Shown in pieces: positions 9,409-20,721 of a stretch of 64,000 bases of DNA. Origin of the DNA: Nannochloropsis salina CCMP1776 (Eukaryota > Sar > Eustigmatophyceae > Eustigmatales > Monodopsidaceae); contig SDOX01000021.1 of NCBI GenBank assembly GCA_004565275.1, positions 916,230 to 980,229 of the forward strand, in the 5' to 3' direction. Positions within the stretch are counted from its first letter, which is position 1, and each line of letters begins with the position of its first letter. The position numbers and the translations under genes are program-made. The notes under the pieces are model-generated. The model did not search any database, was not told where the DNA came from, and worked only from the letters and a program-made list of their open reading frames with translations.

Positions 9409-12400
9409 CTATTTGCATTGGATTTCTACGCTTTGACCAAAGACACACCGACAGCCACAACCACTTGCGCACATATCATTCTCTATGAACCAGTCCCACA
9501 CATGGGGAGTGTGTCCACCATGGGAGCAGTTGAGACAAAACATAGATTGTCCGCGAACCGCTAGCTGACATATAACGCACCGAAAAGCGAACATCTTGCA
9601 CTTCTGACAGACACCTGTACCCGCATCGACTCCTCCATCAAGGCTCCCGCAACCTTCACATCGCAATGCCACCACCATATCCTGCGGGCGCATCGACAAA
9701 CATTTAGATTCTTCTGTAGATGTTGACGCGGAAGACGATACAGACAATCTTTTCAAAACCTCTGCTCTCGTCTCTAAAGCTCCCCAACGGTAAAGGAGCT
9801 CCGCGTAGGCCCGCAAATACCGATCATACTCGGCGCGCTTGCTTTCCTGAAGCAATGAGCCCGGATGCTCTACGTCAAGCACACATACGATCGTGGCTAG
9901 CGTTTGAACGTCTCCTTCCTTCTCGTATACTGTCAAGAGTTTCTCAACCAGCGGCCGTCCCAATGGTCCATCTCTCCAAGGCCGCAAAGCCTCTAAGGAA
10001 AGCGCGATAGACGTGCGGCCGGCGACTGTCGCGGTCACCAAGCGTGTTGCCTCTACACACAAGGCATCCAAACAGGCGGAGGCGGAAATGAAGAGCATTG
10101 ACCAAAGCTTGGCTAACTCCTTCCCACGAGAGGAACCCCACTGCTCCATCGCGTGGGCGTTGGCCTTGCAGAGGTCGGCAATATCGCGGGTCTTGTTGAT
10201 TTGCGCCGTCAAAGGGGCCCAGGGGAACGAAGAAGTCACCGGGGAAGCTTCAGTAGCCCTGTCATTAAGTTGGCACTGAAGGCAGGAGTCGTGGCAAGGC
10301 ACGGTTGATATCGCTTCTCCCATTTCCCTCCCAGGGACACCGCGGCCGAGGCCCGGGCCGGGGGGCCGCGCCGACGTTTGCATGAACGAGATGGTGCTGG
10401 GCGGGGTGCCAGAGCAAGGCGAAGAAACGGACGAAGATGGATCCAAGTGTGGGGATTGACCCGGTGTCTGGTGTTTGCGAATCTGCTCTCCTCCACCCAA
10501 GGCAGCCATATTGAGGGAAGATAGGTGTGTCGTCGAGAGCGAAGGCGGTGAGATTACGCCGATAACACCGAGGGAGGTGGAAGGAGAGGCGAACTGCGTT
10601 TCTTGAATGTTCGCCTCGTTGCTAAGCAGAGACATCGCCGCCAACAAGGAGCCCTCCCGCTTCAAAGCCCCGGCCAGCTTCCGGACCCGGGAGAAAGGGA
10701 GGCTCGAGGTGTCACGGTTTCGCCCGTGTGAGAGCTGCTGGTGAGGCTGCTGCCGCTGCTGCTGCGTCGGCTGTAACTGAGACGTGGTAGCCGCGGAGTG
10801 AAGGCGATGTAGGTGCGATTTCGAGGAGAGCGAGAGGGCTCGTCGTGGCTGGTTCGAGGGTGAGGCCAGGCCGGACGGGGAGGCAGCGGCTCTCCGTGCT
10901 CCGTCCGCCTGTCGGTCGGGTCCCAGACTGTGGTGCCGGCGAAGCGCGCTTTTCCCCAAGGCGTTAAATGCGACCAGGCCCGCCGTCCGTCCTCCCAGGT
11001 CCCCCTCGTCCACCCTGCTGCCTGGCATTGGCTCGCTCAGGTCGTGCAGCGGCTTCTGGGTCCACGTGCGCCTCAGCTCGGCCTCCGACGAGAGGCGTCG
11101 CATGGAGGAAGCAAGGTCATTCGCGCGTCGACCCGCCCCCACGTTTCCCACCGGGTACAACGGATGGGATTGCTGGTCCGAACGGCGGCGCAACAACCGC
11201 GGGGAGGCGCCCGGAGACAGAGAGCCATGGACGCTCGGGCTCCGACCATGCGGGCGGGCGGAGGGACTCGCGGGCAGGGAGGCAATGGCGCGAGAGGCAA
11301 GGTTGAACTCGGAGGCAACACGGCGCTTGCCCGCCCGGTGGGAGGAGAGGGAAGATGCAGGGCTGCGTGTGTCGGGACTGGTGTTCCCGAGGCCTGAGGG
11401 CAGGGAGGGCAGAGGGTCCGTGGCCGGCGTCTGCGAGTGGTGGACGAGCACGCGCGTCGGCCCCACCGCCCCCTCCTCCTTCCCTGCCTTCTCTAGGAGC
11501 AACGTCGCCGCCAACAGCGGGCTTCCTGGGAGTGCGCTAGAGAAATCCAGAGCGACGATGCTCGTCCCGGACAGCCCCGGCAAGGTCTCCCAAGCGCCGC
11601 GCCCGAGTCCTCTCACCCCCCTGCCCGGAACTTTGACAAGCCCGGGCGACTGCAATGGCAGGAAGGAGTACGCGTGGTCGGGGTGGTTGATGGGCAGCCG
11701 ACTCTCAGGGGTCATGAAGTAGGAGGCATACAGGGAGGAAACCGCGCCGTCCCTCTCCTTGGCAAGGCTTTCCTCCACCCCGCCGTCCTGACTGCTCTCG
11801 TCCAACGCCCCCATGCACTGCCCGTTCCCTTCGATTCCGAGAGCCTCCTCCTCTTCCTCCTCTTCCTCCTCCTCCTCCTCCTTCTCCTCCTCCTCCTCCC
11901 CCCCCTCCTCTTCCTCCCCCTCCCTCCATTCCTCCTCCCCATCCTCTTCCTCCCCCTCCCTCCATTCCTCCTCCCCCTCTTCCTCCTCCTTCTCCCCCTC
12001 ACCACTCTCCTTTTCCCCGTCGACTTCCTCCCTTGTCATCTGCTCATACCACGACCCGACAGGGTCCTCAACACCCCCTCTCCCCGGACTGAGGCTGCCC
12101 CGCCCACGCTGCCAATACCCAAGCCGCCCCGACGGCTCTCTCTCCATAGCCAGCCTGACCTTCCGCATTTCCACTTTCTTGTTCTGCTGCAGGAGCGAGG
12201 CATAGTCCCGGGGGGGTGGCTCGGACTCAACAGGCCGAGACATCCCCTGCGCACGCCCAGCCTGCCCCTTCACCCGCTCCCTCGGCCCTCCTTCCGCCCC
12301 TCCCGCCGGGTCCTCGTCGGCTGCCGGCCCCCCGACGAGTGTGCAGTTGAAGCACAGCAGTGATCCCACCCCCGTGAAGACGGCGCCACTGTAGCGGGGA

Positions 12401-15278
12401 CAGGGAAGCTGCTCCTCCAGCCCCTGCTTCGATGCCAGCATCTTCTCCCTCCGGTTAGAGACCGAGGCGCCCCCTCCTCCACCCTTTTCACCCCCCGCGT
12501 CTGCCCCCTCTGCGTCCACGGGCAGTGCCCCTGCCAAGAGGAGCTGACTGGCAGCGGCCTCGCGGAGAGTCTTCTGCAGGTGCCGGATGCAGAGCTCGAG
12601 GCAGGGACGCCCGGCCTCCAGGGCCATGCGGGCCACCTCCTCCGCCTCGTCTGTCAGCATCTTGCGGCCCGCCTCGCTTAAGAGATCCCCCTCCCTGTGC
12701 TTCCTCCCCGGCGCGCCAACCCGGTCCAGGGCCCCATCTTCCCCCTCTCTACCCATTTCTGCCGCCCCGCCCCTCTCGGAGACTGTCCCCTCTCTTCCCT
12801 GGCACTCCGTCGTCTCTTCCTCCACGCCCCGGCCTGCGGCTCGGATCGCGTCCTCTTCCTCCCCCTCTCTTCCCCCCGCAGGCACGCCATCCCCCCTCCC
12901 CTCCTTCTTTATCCCCCCCATACGCTTCACTTTTTCTCCTGTCAATGCTTTAGGGCCCTCGCCCTCGGTGCCTCCCCCTCCCGAGCCTGCCGCTCCATCG
13001 CCCGACTCCCTCGCGATACTGAACGAAAAGCGGGGTAGGCCCCCGTGGGGATACTGGCTGGGGAAGCCTATTGTCACCATCACGCAGACACTCTCTCCTC
13101 CCTCGGCCCCTCCCCGTTCAGCCCCCTCCTTTCCCGTGGTAGCACTGCCCGCGCCGTCTCCGCTGCGTGCCCACGCATCGCCCCTCCCCAGCCCCCCCGA
13201 CACCCTCTCCGCCTCCCCGAGCGCGGCCTGCCCCTCCCCCCCCTCCTTCACCGCGCCTGCTCGCCCCCTGGATCCTCCCGCCTCGCCGTCTCCCCCCCCC
13301 TTGCCGTCCCCGCCCCGAAGCCCCTCAGGCGCCTTCCCCCAGGCCCGACTTCCAGCCCCGTCGGCGACCGGCAGCAGGACCGGCTCGAGCGAGAGCCTCA
13401 TCACGCGCGCCAGAGAGTCGACCGTATCCACCTCCACCGCCTGCAGCTCCCCCCGCCGGACCTTGTCTTCCACTTCGATCATCTCTTGCCACACCGAGGC
13501 CGCCCCATCCGGGCGGATGGTCGGCTCCGGCGGCGGGGAGGGACGGGGGGGAAGCAGCGCGCCCACGTTTCCCCCCTTCCTGGCACGCCTCCTGTCGAGG
13601 CACCCGGCGTCCTGGGAGGGACCACACTGAGCCCTGAGCGCGTCCACCGAGAGCTTCTCGGCCATCCGCTGGCTTAAGCTATCTCGCTGCACGCCCTTGG
13701 CTCTCCCCGGCCGAAGCACCGCCGCCTCCTCCCTCCCTTTGCCGCCCCTCCGAGCCCCGCTCGTCACTGCGGAGGCGTGCCCACAGGCCCGGAGCATCCA
13801 GGGCTCCAGGCGCCAGAGCCGAAGGCTGCCGTGCGTGTCGAGGGAGACAAGCTGGAAGACAAGCCCCTCCACGGCCCGCCAGTCCATGGCGAGGACAGGG
13901 GCCGCGTGGCCCTGGAAAGCCTGGACGAGCTCGGGGGCCTCTGAGGCCTCCGCCGGGAGGCGCGAGGGCGGGGGGCACGCCCACAGGTACAGGGTGTCAG
14001 GCTGCGGGCCCGGAGCCTTGCCGGCAGCGGATTGCCCGGGCACGATTTGGCCTCCTTGGGAGCCGCCTCCCACTGAGACCAGTCCGCGGTCACCGAATGG
14101 GGACCATCGCACCAGCCCAGACGCGTCCTCCAGGGAGAAAGCCAGCATGGTCGCCCCTGTCGGCTCCGGGCCTCGACCGCCTGCAAGCTCCACCAACCGG
14201 TGCGCTGCTGAAAGCGCCGCGGGGTCGGAGGGTGGCCAGGAAGAGGGGAGGCCCAGGTCCCAGAGTCTGACGGCGCCGTCTCGCGCGCAGGTCAGAAGCT
14301 CGTTCGCCCCCCCCGGCCGCCAGCTCAGGCTCGACACCTCGGCGTCTTCCCGAACCCCGCCTCCTCGGGTGCAGAATGACGAAATGGCCGGAGAGGGGGA
14401 CGAGGAGGGGGAGGACGCGCGCCGGGTATCCCATAGCCAGACGTCTTCGCCGTGGGCCGAGGCTAGGACCTCGGGCCGCTCCCTGTTCCAAGCGACTAGC
14501 CGCGCGGCTCGACCCGGACCTGCGCTCAGGCTCTGAGAAGGCGTCCGGTGGGAGCGCACGTCCCATATGTGGATGACACCGTCAGCGCCCGCCGAGGCTA
14601 GCACGTTGGGCAGGTCAGGGCACCAGGCCAGGTCCTTGACATCCCTGCGTCGAAGGAGAAGTCAATATGATTGTTGTATGCGCACGTACAACTTCCCTGC
14701 CACGCATGGGAGCTGACGATTGTACATATTTATTCTATATTCTTGGTAAGTCATGCTCTATTGGCGCCAAAACATACCCTTTGTGCTTCCGTAAGCCTGC
14801 CATCAGAGGCCTGTAGTCGTTGTCGACGCGCCACACCATTATGCTTGCCTCCGATGTGGAGGCCACGTGATCTTGATGGGACAGGTGCGGATTCCATCGC
14901 ACGCATTCTGCTGGATATTGGCTCTCGTGGTGAAATATTTGGGGCCGCTGGAACGGATATTCCAAGTCCTGGGTTGGAAAGGGCAACGAGGTAGACGGCG
15001 AGAAACGAGGACGAATGATGATTTGAAGGGACATCGCCGCAGTGGAGGTATGCCTAGCAATCGAAGCCATATGTGAGTAATATCTATTTTCAAACACTGT
15101 TGAGTATCCTCACCACCAAGAGCAGGCCGCCACTGGTCCCCAGCGCCGCGTAGCGCCCGGATACGTCGCAGGACAAGGACTGAGCATCTACACCGGGCTT
15201 CAAGGTCCTGAGAGGAACGTCCAGAGTTTGGTGGAGTGTCGAATTTGTTTTACGCTGCGTGCCAGCGGATGACGACAT
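9409..15278 (-). CDS. WDR59: WDR59 homologue, GATOR2 subunit (WD40-RWD-zinc finger)
   Basis: Three exons, minus strand: 15114..15278, 14778..14968 and 9409..14644. Joining them gives 1863 residues in one frame. N-terminal WD40 repeats: ALGTSGGLLLV | DLEYPFQRP...ECVRWNP, VASTSEASIMVWRV, LRKHKG|DVKDLAWCPDLPNVLASAGADGVI, matching the WDR59 opening. An RWD domain follows in pieces: SVWQEMIEVEDKV near residue 500, IGFPSQYP near 650 and RPCLELCIRHLQKTL near 800. A glutamate tract lies near 1000-1055. The C terminus (about 1771-1850) has the WDR59 zinc fold: CEGCGSLDGG, CQKCKMFAFRCVICQLAVRG, FCLNCSHGGHTPHVWDWF and CASGCGCRC. In animals and yeast (Sea3) this protein is part of GATOR2/SEACAT, which relays amino-acid supply to TORC1 at the lysosome or vacuole. 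It is about twice the usual length because of low-complexity insertions. Confidence 0.9.
11835..12005 (-). repeat. Glu-rich low-complexity tract in WDR59
   Basis: A GAG/GAA repeat, seen on the plus strand as TCC/TTC runs, encodes a mostly Glu stretch with two near-identical copies of EEEWREGEEE. This duplicated unit of about 35 bp is a recent-looking tandem expansion inside the coding frame. Confidence 0.75.
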
Positions 15279-15807
15279 CCAAAGATATGGCGGAGCCGGC
15301 TCCCTCTGGGATACGCGTGTGTGTACGTGCGCCTACAAGGATCTCTCTGTATGTGCTTTCCTGTGAGGGGGGTCGGGAGGTTGAGATGGTGGACACGGGG
15401 CTAGGGGGGCCGGGTCTCTGGCGACTTAGGTGCCCTTCACATTTCATCTCAGACCAGAGTCGAGAGGTGACACGAACCATAAGCAGAAAGGCCTTGGGTT
15501 CTCAAGGGCGTGATCTTCCTCCATGTCATTGTGGAAGGTCTGCGTGCCCACTGCATCCGCCTCGCCAGCCCCGCTGTTTCCTCTTCAAACAGCCTCGGGT
15601 GGTATTTTGTTTGTACTACATTCAACTCCTCATGACCAAAACCCTTCACACGCCCAGGAAATTTGTCGAAGACGGACCTTGTGATTATCTTTTCGCGCTG
15701 ATTTGGTCCCATCGGCTTCATCGCTTTGTTTTGTGCCGGCTTCAGGGAGTACAACCAACTTTGGCGAGACGGGGTCTCCCCTTGTACCCTTAAATAGGTT
15801 TTTGCCC
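15279..15807. other. Divergent promoter, WDR59 / aspartylglucosaminidase
   Basis: A 529-bp gap between the WDR59 ATG (minus) and the chosen aspartylglucosaminidase ATG (plus). Both products act at or on the lysosome/vacuole, so a shared promoter is reasonable, but no specific motif was identified. The aspartylglucosaminidase frame stays open up to 15703 without an ATG. Confidence 0.4.
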
Positions 15808-16956
15808 ATGAATTTATTTACAATCATCGGTGTCCTTGTCTACTATCCTGCCGTATCATTTGCATCGGCGCTACCTTTGGTGCTTAACACATGGAGCGAG
15901 GACTTTACGGGTGCGACGCGCACAGCTTTTGACGTCATTTCCCAAGCAACCGGGAGAGGAGGTCGCCTCGACGCTCTGGAGCAAGGTCTCAATTTTTGCG
16001 AACTGCACCAGTGTGGCGGCTCGGTAGGGTTCGGGGGCCACTCGGATGCCTCCGGTGAGGTGACCTTGGACGCCATGGTCATGGACGGCGTCACGCATGA
16101 CGTAGGCGGCGTGGGAGGGCTTCGGCGGGTAAAGCGAGCCGTCTCTGTGGCCCGAGGCGTGCTCGAGCACACGAACCACTCTTTGCTAGTGGGCGAGGCG
16201 GCCACGCGCTTCGCCATCGACTTCCTGGGCTTCGAAGAAGAGTCTCTGAGCACGCCGGAAAGCGTCGAGGAGCAGGCCGCATGGGTAGCGGGGGGGTGCC
16301 AGCCCAACTACTACCGGGCCTTCGACCATTGCACGTCCTCGTGCCCGCCCTACGTACTCCAGGCGCCAGGCACTCGGGAAAGTGGAACGGGGCAGCAGAT
16401 GGAGCGGTGGGGCCGGGTCGGGAGGGAGGAGCATCGGCCTCGTTACTCGCCCTATGTGGAGGAGGGCAGTCGCCAACAGCAACAGCCCAGCAACCACGAC
16501 ACGATCGGCATGGTGGTGGTGGACCAAGAAGGGGAGTTGGCGTGCGGCGTCACTACCAACGGCCTCGGTCACAAGGTGCCCGGGCGCGTGGGCGACTCGC
16601 CCGTGCCAGGCGCCGGTTGCTACGTGGAGCGCGGGGTGGGAGGTTGTGCCTGTACTGGGGACGGCGACGTGATGATGCGTTTTTCCCCCTCGGCGCGGGC
16701 GGTGATGGGGATGGAGGCGGGCATGGCGCCCCAAGAGGCGGCCGAGGCGGTGGTCGGGAGCATCGCCAGGTACTACCCTGACTTCCGGGGGGGGGTTGTC
16801 TGCGCGGACGCGGGGGGCGGGGTGGGGGCGGCGGCGTGGAACCTGCGGCTGTCCTTCTCGACCCAGAGTCCGGCGACGGAGGGGGTGCAGGTCTATTCGG
16901 TGACGCCGCTGGGGGGAAAGAGGGGCCGGGCGGGGGATGTAGCGCGCGTGAGCTGA
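15808..16956 (+). CDS. AGA: N4-(beta-N-acetylglucosaminyl)-L-asparaginase (aspartylglucosaminidase)
   Basis: A 382-residue, single-exon Ntn-hydrolase. It starts with a signal peptide (MNLFTIIGVLVYYPAVSFASA), so the product enters the secretory route and probably the lysosome or vacuole. The alpha-subunit part has GSVGFGGHSDASGEVTLDA and DGVTHDVGGVGGLR, and a cysteine-bearing loop NYYRAFDHCTSSC. The precursor is expected to cut itself before T232 in HDTIGMVVVD, which becomes the catalytic N-terminal threonine of the beta subunit; downstream GVTTNGLGHKVPGRVGDSPVPGAG and CTGDGD are the family's substrate-binding and turn motifs. The enzyme cleaves the Asn-GlcNAc link left after glycoprotein breakdown. 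The ATG at 15808 is preferred to the longer open frame because it places the signal peptide at the N terminus. A linker of about 30 residues precedes the cut site. Confidence 0.92.
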   Translation: MNLFTIIGVLVYYPAVSFASALPLVLNTWSEDFTGATRTAFDVISQATGRGGRLDALEQGLNFCELHQCGGSVGFGGHSDASGEVTLDAMVMDGVTHDVGGVGGLRRVKRAVSVARGVLEHTNHSLLVGEAATRFAIDFLGFEEESLSTPESVEEQAAWVAGGCQPNYYRAFDHCTSSCPPYVLQAPGTRESGTGQQMERWGRVGREEHRPRYSPYVEEGSRQQQQPSNHDTIGMVVVDQEGELACGVTTNGLGHKVPGRVGDSPVPGAGCYVERGVGGCACTGDGDVMMRFSPSARAVMGMEAGMAPQEAAEAVVGSIARYYPDFRGGVVCADAGGGVGAAAWNLRLSFSTQSPATEGVQVYSVTPLGGKRGRAGDVARVS

Positions 16957-17023
16957 GGGCTGAGGGTCCGACGGCGGGGGGATGTAGGGGAAGGAAGGAG
17001 GAAGGACACGGAGGTTTCAAGTT

Positions 17024-17038
17024 GGGGGGGGGGGGGGG
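17024..17038. repeat. G homopolymer, about 14 nt
   Basis: An uninterrupted G run just beyond the aspartylglucosaminidase 3' end. A second run of similar length lies at about 17779-17793 inside NBS1. Such runs are prone to length error in sequencing and in replication. Confidence 0.8.
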
Positions 17039-17215
17039 CTGTGGGCCCTGAACGCGAAAGCGCGTCCGCAGCAGTGAAAATGAGGGAACGTGTGGATAAA
17101 AGAAACAAAGACTGGAAAGCGCTCGGGCTCAATTTGGTCCTACGTCCTCTTCCCTTCCTCGCCGCGAGCTCTTGGCTCCCCCCCCCGCGTACACCAGTGC
17201 CTCCCCACCTCGCCC

Positions 17216-19584
17216 CTACCTCCTTCGCCGCGGGCCCCGCTCCTCCTCCTCGAAAAGCCTCTCCCCCTCCTCCCTCCTCGCCATCGCCAGCGCCTCCTCC
17301 TGCCGAAGCTGCATCTCCATCTCGCTCTCCCTCGGCAGCACCGCCACCATGTCCAGCCGCCTCACCCTCGCATCCGGGGCGCACACTCGGATCACATTCT
17401 TCCGAAACCGTTTGAAGTCCACCCGCGGCGCGGCTTTAGATCCTATGACCCCAACTCTTCCCGCCCCCCCCCCTCCAATTGCCCTGGAAACGTCCACAGC
17501 TTGCAGCGGATCAATCTCCTCCCCCTGCCCCCCTTCCCCCCACTCAGACTCGCGACGCCGCCTCCTCAGGTCCCTCTCCTCCACCACCGTCTCCCCTTCC
17601 TCCCCTTCCTCCTCCCGCCCCTCCCTCGCCTGGCCCTGGGACGTCAGCCGCCAGGGCCTCATCCACCCGTCCGGGGGGAGGGAGGGCCCCGACAATTCCC
17701 CACCGGCGCTTGTTCCCCCCCCCTTTTGCTGATGCGTGGAGTTCTCCGAGCCGGCTGGCGGACGCCTGGGACTGGAAAGGGGGGGGGGGGGGGCAAGGGG
17801 ACGGGCGTGGAGCGGGGAGGGTACCTCTTCCCTTGCCCCCAGGGCGCGGGCTCGGGTGTGCATGTGGACCCGGCGCCGCCCCCTGAACCTCCATTCTCGG
17901 ACTCCCGTCTCATCGCGTGCTCCTCTCCCGCGTACCCCTTCCTCGCTCCCCTCCCTCCCTCCCTCACTTCCCCCGATCGTCGCCTCTTCCGGGTATTCGG
18001 ACTCGAGGATCGGGTCATTTCTCCCTCCACTCCCTCCACCAGCGTGCCCGTGCTTCCCCGCCTGCTCTCTCCCTCGCCCCCGCTCAGCACGTCCACCTCC
18101 GTGCCCCCCGTGCGGCAGCTTCGACGGCTTCGCGTGCTGGGTTCAGGAGAGGGCAGCTCTATTGAAACCTTCCCGCCAACCTCCTCCTCAGCCTTCCTGC
18201 TTACCGCGGACAGGGAGGATTGCTCCAGCTGGCTCTGTTCGAGTGCCAGCCCTCCCTCCCTCCTTCCCCCTCTCCCTGTCACTAGCACCCCATCCCCCTT
18301 CTCCTCCTCCCCCCTTTGAGCCTGCTCCCCTTCCTCCTCTTCATCGCCGGCGTCCTCATCACCCTCTCCCGCACGGGCGTCCACATCATTTCTTCTCTCC
18401 ACCCCTCCCTCTCCACCTGTACCCCTGCCTCCTTCCCCTCCTCCTGCTGCCCTCCTCCCTCCCTCCCTCCCCTCTCCCTCCTGGATTACCCCCGACCCGC
18501 TGTCTCGCAGAGGCCGATTCCGGAAGATCGCCTCCGCCACCTGCTGCCGCTGCGTCACATACACGCCGGGCATTGCCTCCAAACGTGCCGCCAGTGCAGG
18601 CACCTCTTCCCTCAGTCCCTTGGGCGGCTCCAAGACCACCACGTGTCGCACCCCCCCTCCCTCCTCCCCTCCCTCTTCTCGGTCCACACCGCCATCGATG
18701 GCCTTCTCCACCGCTGCCTGCACGAGGGCCTCCACCTCCGCATCCCCCGCCCCCTCCTCCAGGGCCCATTCATACACCCGCTCCACCCTTGCCCCCGCAG
18801 CTCGGACAAGCTCCTCCGTCTCCTCTGGTGCGAGGAGGAGGAAAACCAGGCCCGCCAACAACCGCCGGCGGCTCTTCTCCAAGTCCCGGACCAGCAGGAG
18901 GGAGGACCAGTCCGGCCGGTGCTTGCTCGGCTTGGGAAGGGGGAGTCCGAGGGAGGTACGGCCCGCCACGCCCTCCGTGAGCCAGCTCATGGCCACCACC
19001 GGGCGGGAGTGCACTACTGCCAAACAGACCTTGGTCGTTGCAGTCGCCGCCTTCTCCACCACCAGGTGCGTGCAGGTGGGTCGCCACTTTTCGATAATGT
19101 GGGCACCGACCGCGCTGGCAGTTGTCTTCAACACTTGCTTCCCGGCGCTGCTCACCCGAGAGAGGCACAGGACCAGGGGCAAATGCCAGACGCGCGCTTT
19201 CACGACATTGCCAAAAGTCAGCACATCCCCCGACCGGAGCGTGTGGGGCTTCTGCGGGGTCAGAATGAAATCCTCGTTCACCCGAGTATGAAATTTGGCC
19301 CCTAAATCGGTGACATGCACCGGTTGGGTGGTGCCAACCGCCCCCACCTCCTCCGGCTGTAGAGCCCCGACGGTAACGCGAGCGTGCCGCCGAGAAACGC
19401 TAGGGTCTCCCGTCGCCATGATATCGCAATCTCGACGACCCACCAGGAATTCACCCGCGACCAGGTGGTAGGTACCTTTCTTTCTCCGCGACCCCGTCTG
19501 GGTGCTACCCTGTGTCTCCACCTCGGCAATCGAGTGGTTTTGAGTATCCGCGCCGGGCACTGGCAAGAATTCCAGGACCCACAT
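17216..19584 (-). CDS. NBS1: NBS1/nibrin, MRN complex subunit
   Basis: The 5' part (19584 down to about 17825) encodes an FHA domain (YHLVAGEFLVGRRDCDI, DPSVSRRHARVTV, TDLGAKFHTRVN) and then tandem BRCT domains (WRPTCTHLVVEKAA, VAMSWLTEGV, VYVTQRQQVAEAIF). A long disordered Glu/Arg/Ser-rich stretch follows. The end lies in another frame, 17216 to about 17771. It carries LPPDGWM, an Mre11-binding motif VDFKRFRKNVIR near the C terminus and an acidic ATM-type motif (EEGERLFEEEERG) before RRRR. The two parts join either by a 53-59 bp GT-AG intron (17772 or 17766..17824) or by one missing base in the 14-nt G run at about 17779-17793. With the intron the product is 771 residues. NBS1 brings Mre11-Rad50 and ATM to DNA double-strand breaks. 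The gene is divergent from Mis18. Confidence 0.85.
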
Positions 19585-20064
19585 GGCCTGTTTCGAGAAG
19601 AAAGTAACAACATTGTGTCAATCGGTTGTCAAGAAAGAGTTGTCGGGAGCGCGAAAACCTCGCGGCTGCGTGCCTGTCATGGAACAAAGTCCTCGTCGCC
19701 CCGGGTCGCCTTTTGTGGCCCGTGCGGCGCTCTCGAGTACCAGGCACGTCCGCGACAGTGGACTTATGCTGAGATATTGGACGAGTCCCCATCATGTAGG
19801 CTGTCGCATTCAAACGAAGGTATTTCACGCCTGGTGTCTTGTGCTTACGTGCCGGCCCCTGTCTGATCGCTCTTGGCGGCGATACCCACCTGAGAGGGAG
19901 GCATGACATAGTCTGCTCCCAGGCTCGAGAACCTCTGTCAGCGTCCACACCTCACCGGAAATCCAACTTTCAAACCTCAACCCTCACAGACATTCAGGGA
20001 TCAGCATGCATGGGTTTTTCGAACCAAGCTAAGGCAAGAGGTCCGTACAATAACATCGCATATT
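19585..20064. other. Divergent promoter, NBS1 / Mis18
   Basis: A 480-bp gap between the NBS1 and Mis18 start codons. Both genes serve chromosome maintenance, so co-regulation through a shared promoter is possible. No specific motif or other gene was recognised. Confidence 0.4.
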
Positions 20065-20721
20065 ATGCAGCCGCCACAACAGGACTCCCTCCCTCCTGCC
20101 CCAGATGCGAGCAGTGCAAACGATGCCACCGTCACTGCCTACGTGGTCTTTCAGTGTGCTGAATGTCGCCGCATTGTCGGAGATTCTCTAGGGCTTTCGA
20201 GCGCGGACGAAGATTTAAGGCATATTACGCTCCGCGGTGCCTGTGGTATAGTCAGGGGCCCTTGTACACGAACATCAGAGGAAGGCAACGACCGGGGCTC
20301 CACGTTTCACGAACTTTTTTGTGAAGGCTGTAGCACTCTACTGGGAAAGGTTTATTTGACCACTCCCCCGAGGTTAGACGGGGCGCGAAATCTTTTCACC
20401 TTGTCGACGGACGCGCTGGAGAGCTTCGAGCTGGGCACTTACGATCATGTGTGCGAGGTCCCTCAGCCGGTAATGGCTGCTCCAATACCGTCAAGCGAGA
20501 GTGGCGAAAGCAGCATCTCGATCAAGGCTATGCAGATGGAGCTCGTCAAAGTCCAGAACATGATGTTGGTCTTCCACGACCGCATATCGGGCCTGGAGCG
20601 TGCACTGAAGACAGGCACGGTGGGAGCACGGACTGGGGGCGGGACCAGACGAGGAGCGTGGGGAGTTGATGGGACAGAAACTACCGCTGCGGGAGGGCCT
20701 ACGTTCAAGCGGAAAAAATAG
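20065..20721 (+). CDS. Mis18-family centromere protein
   Basis: A single-exon 218-residue protein with a Mis18/Yippee-type zinc domain at residues about 28-130. The first knuckle is FQCAECRRIVGDSLGL (CxxC), the second LFCEGCSTLLGKVYLTTP (CxxC), followed by RNLFTLSTDALESFELG, all closely matching Mis18. A C-terminal helix (AMQMELVKVQNMMLVFHDRI) fits the coiled coil through which Mis18 proteins oligomerise, and the tail ends in KRKK. Mis18 proteins prime centromeres for loading of the centromeric histone H3 variant. The start is the ATG after in-frame stops; it is divergent from NBS1. Only one Mis18 paralogue is visible, so whether the complex is a homo- or hetero-oligomer cannot be told. Confidence 0.87.
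   Translation: MQPPQQDSLPPAPDASSANDATVTAYVVFQCAECRRIVGDSLGLSSADEDLRHITLRGACGIVRGPCTRTSEEGNDRGSTFHELFCEGCSTLLGKVYLTTPPRLDGARNLFTLSTDALESFELGTYDHVCEVPQPVMAAPIPSSESGESSISIKAMQMELVKVQNMMLVFHDRISGLERALKTGTVGARTGGGTRRGAWGVDGTETTAAGGPTFKRKK

Noticed and set aside
12587-13630. 347-codon plus-strand open frame opposite WDR59
   Set aside because: It lies antisense to the conserved WDR59 frame and is Pro/Ser-rich low complexity, a by-product of high GC. No family features.
17090-18980. Long plus-strand Pro/Ser-rich frames
   Set aside because: Antisense to NBS1; composition reflects the GAG/GGA-rich coding of its disordered linker.
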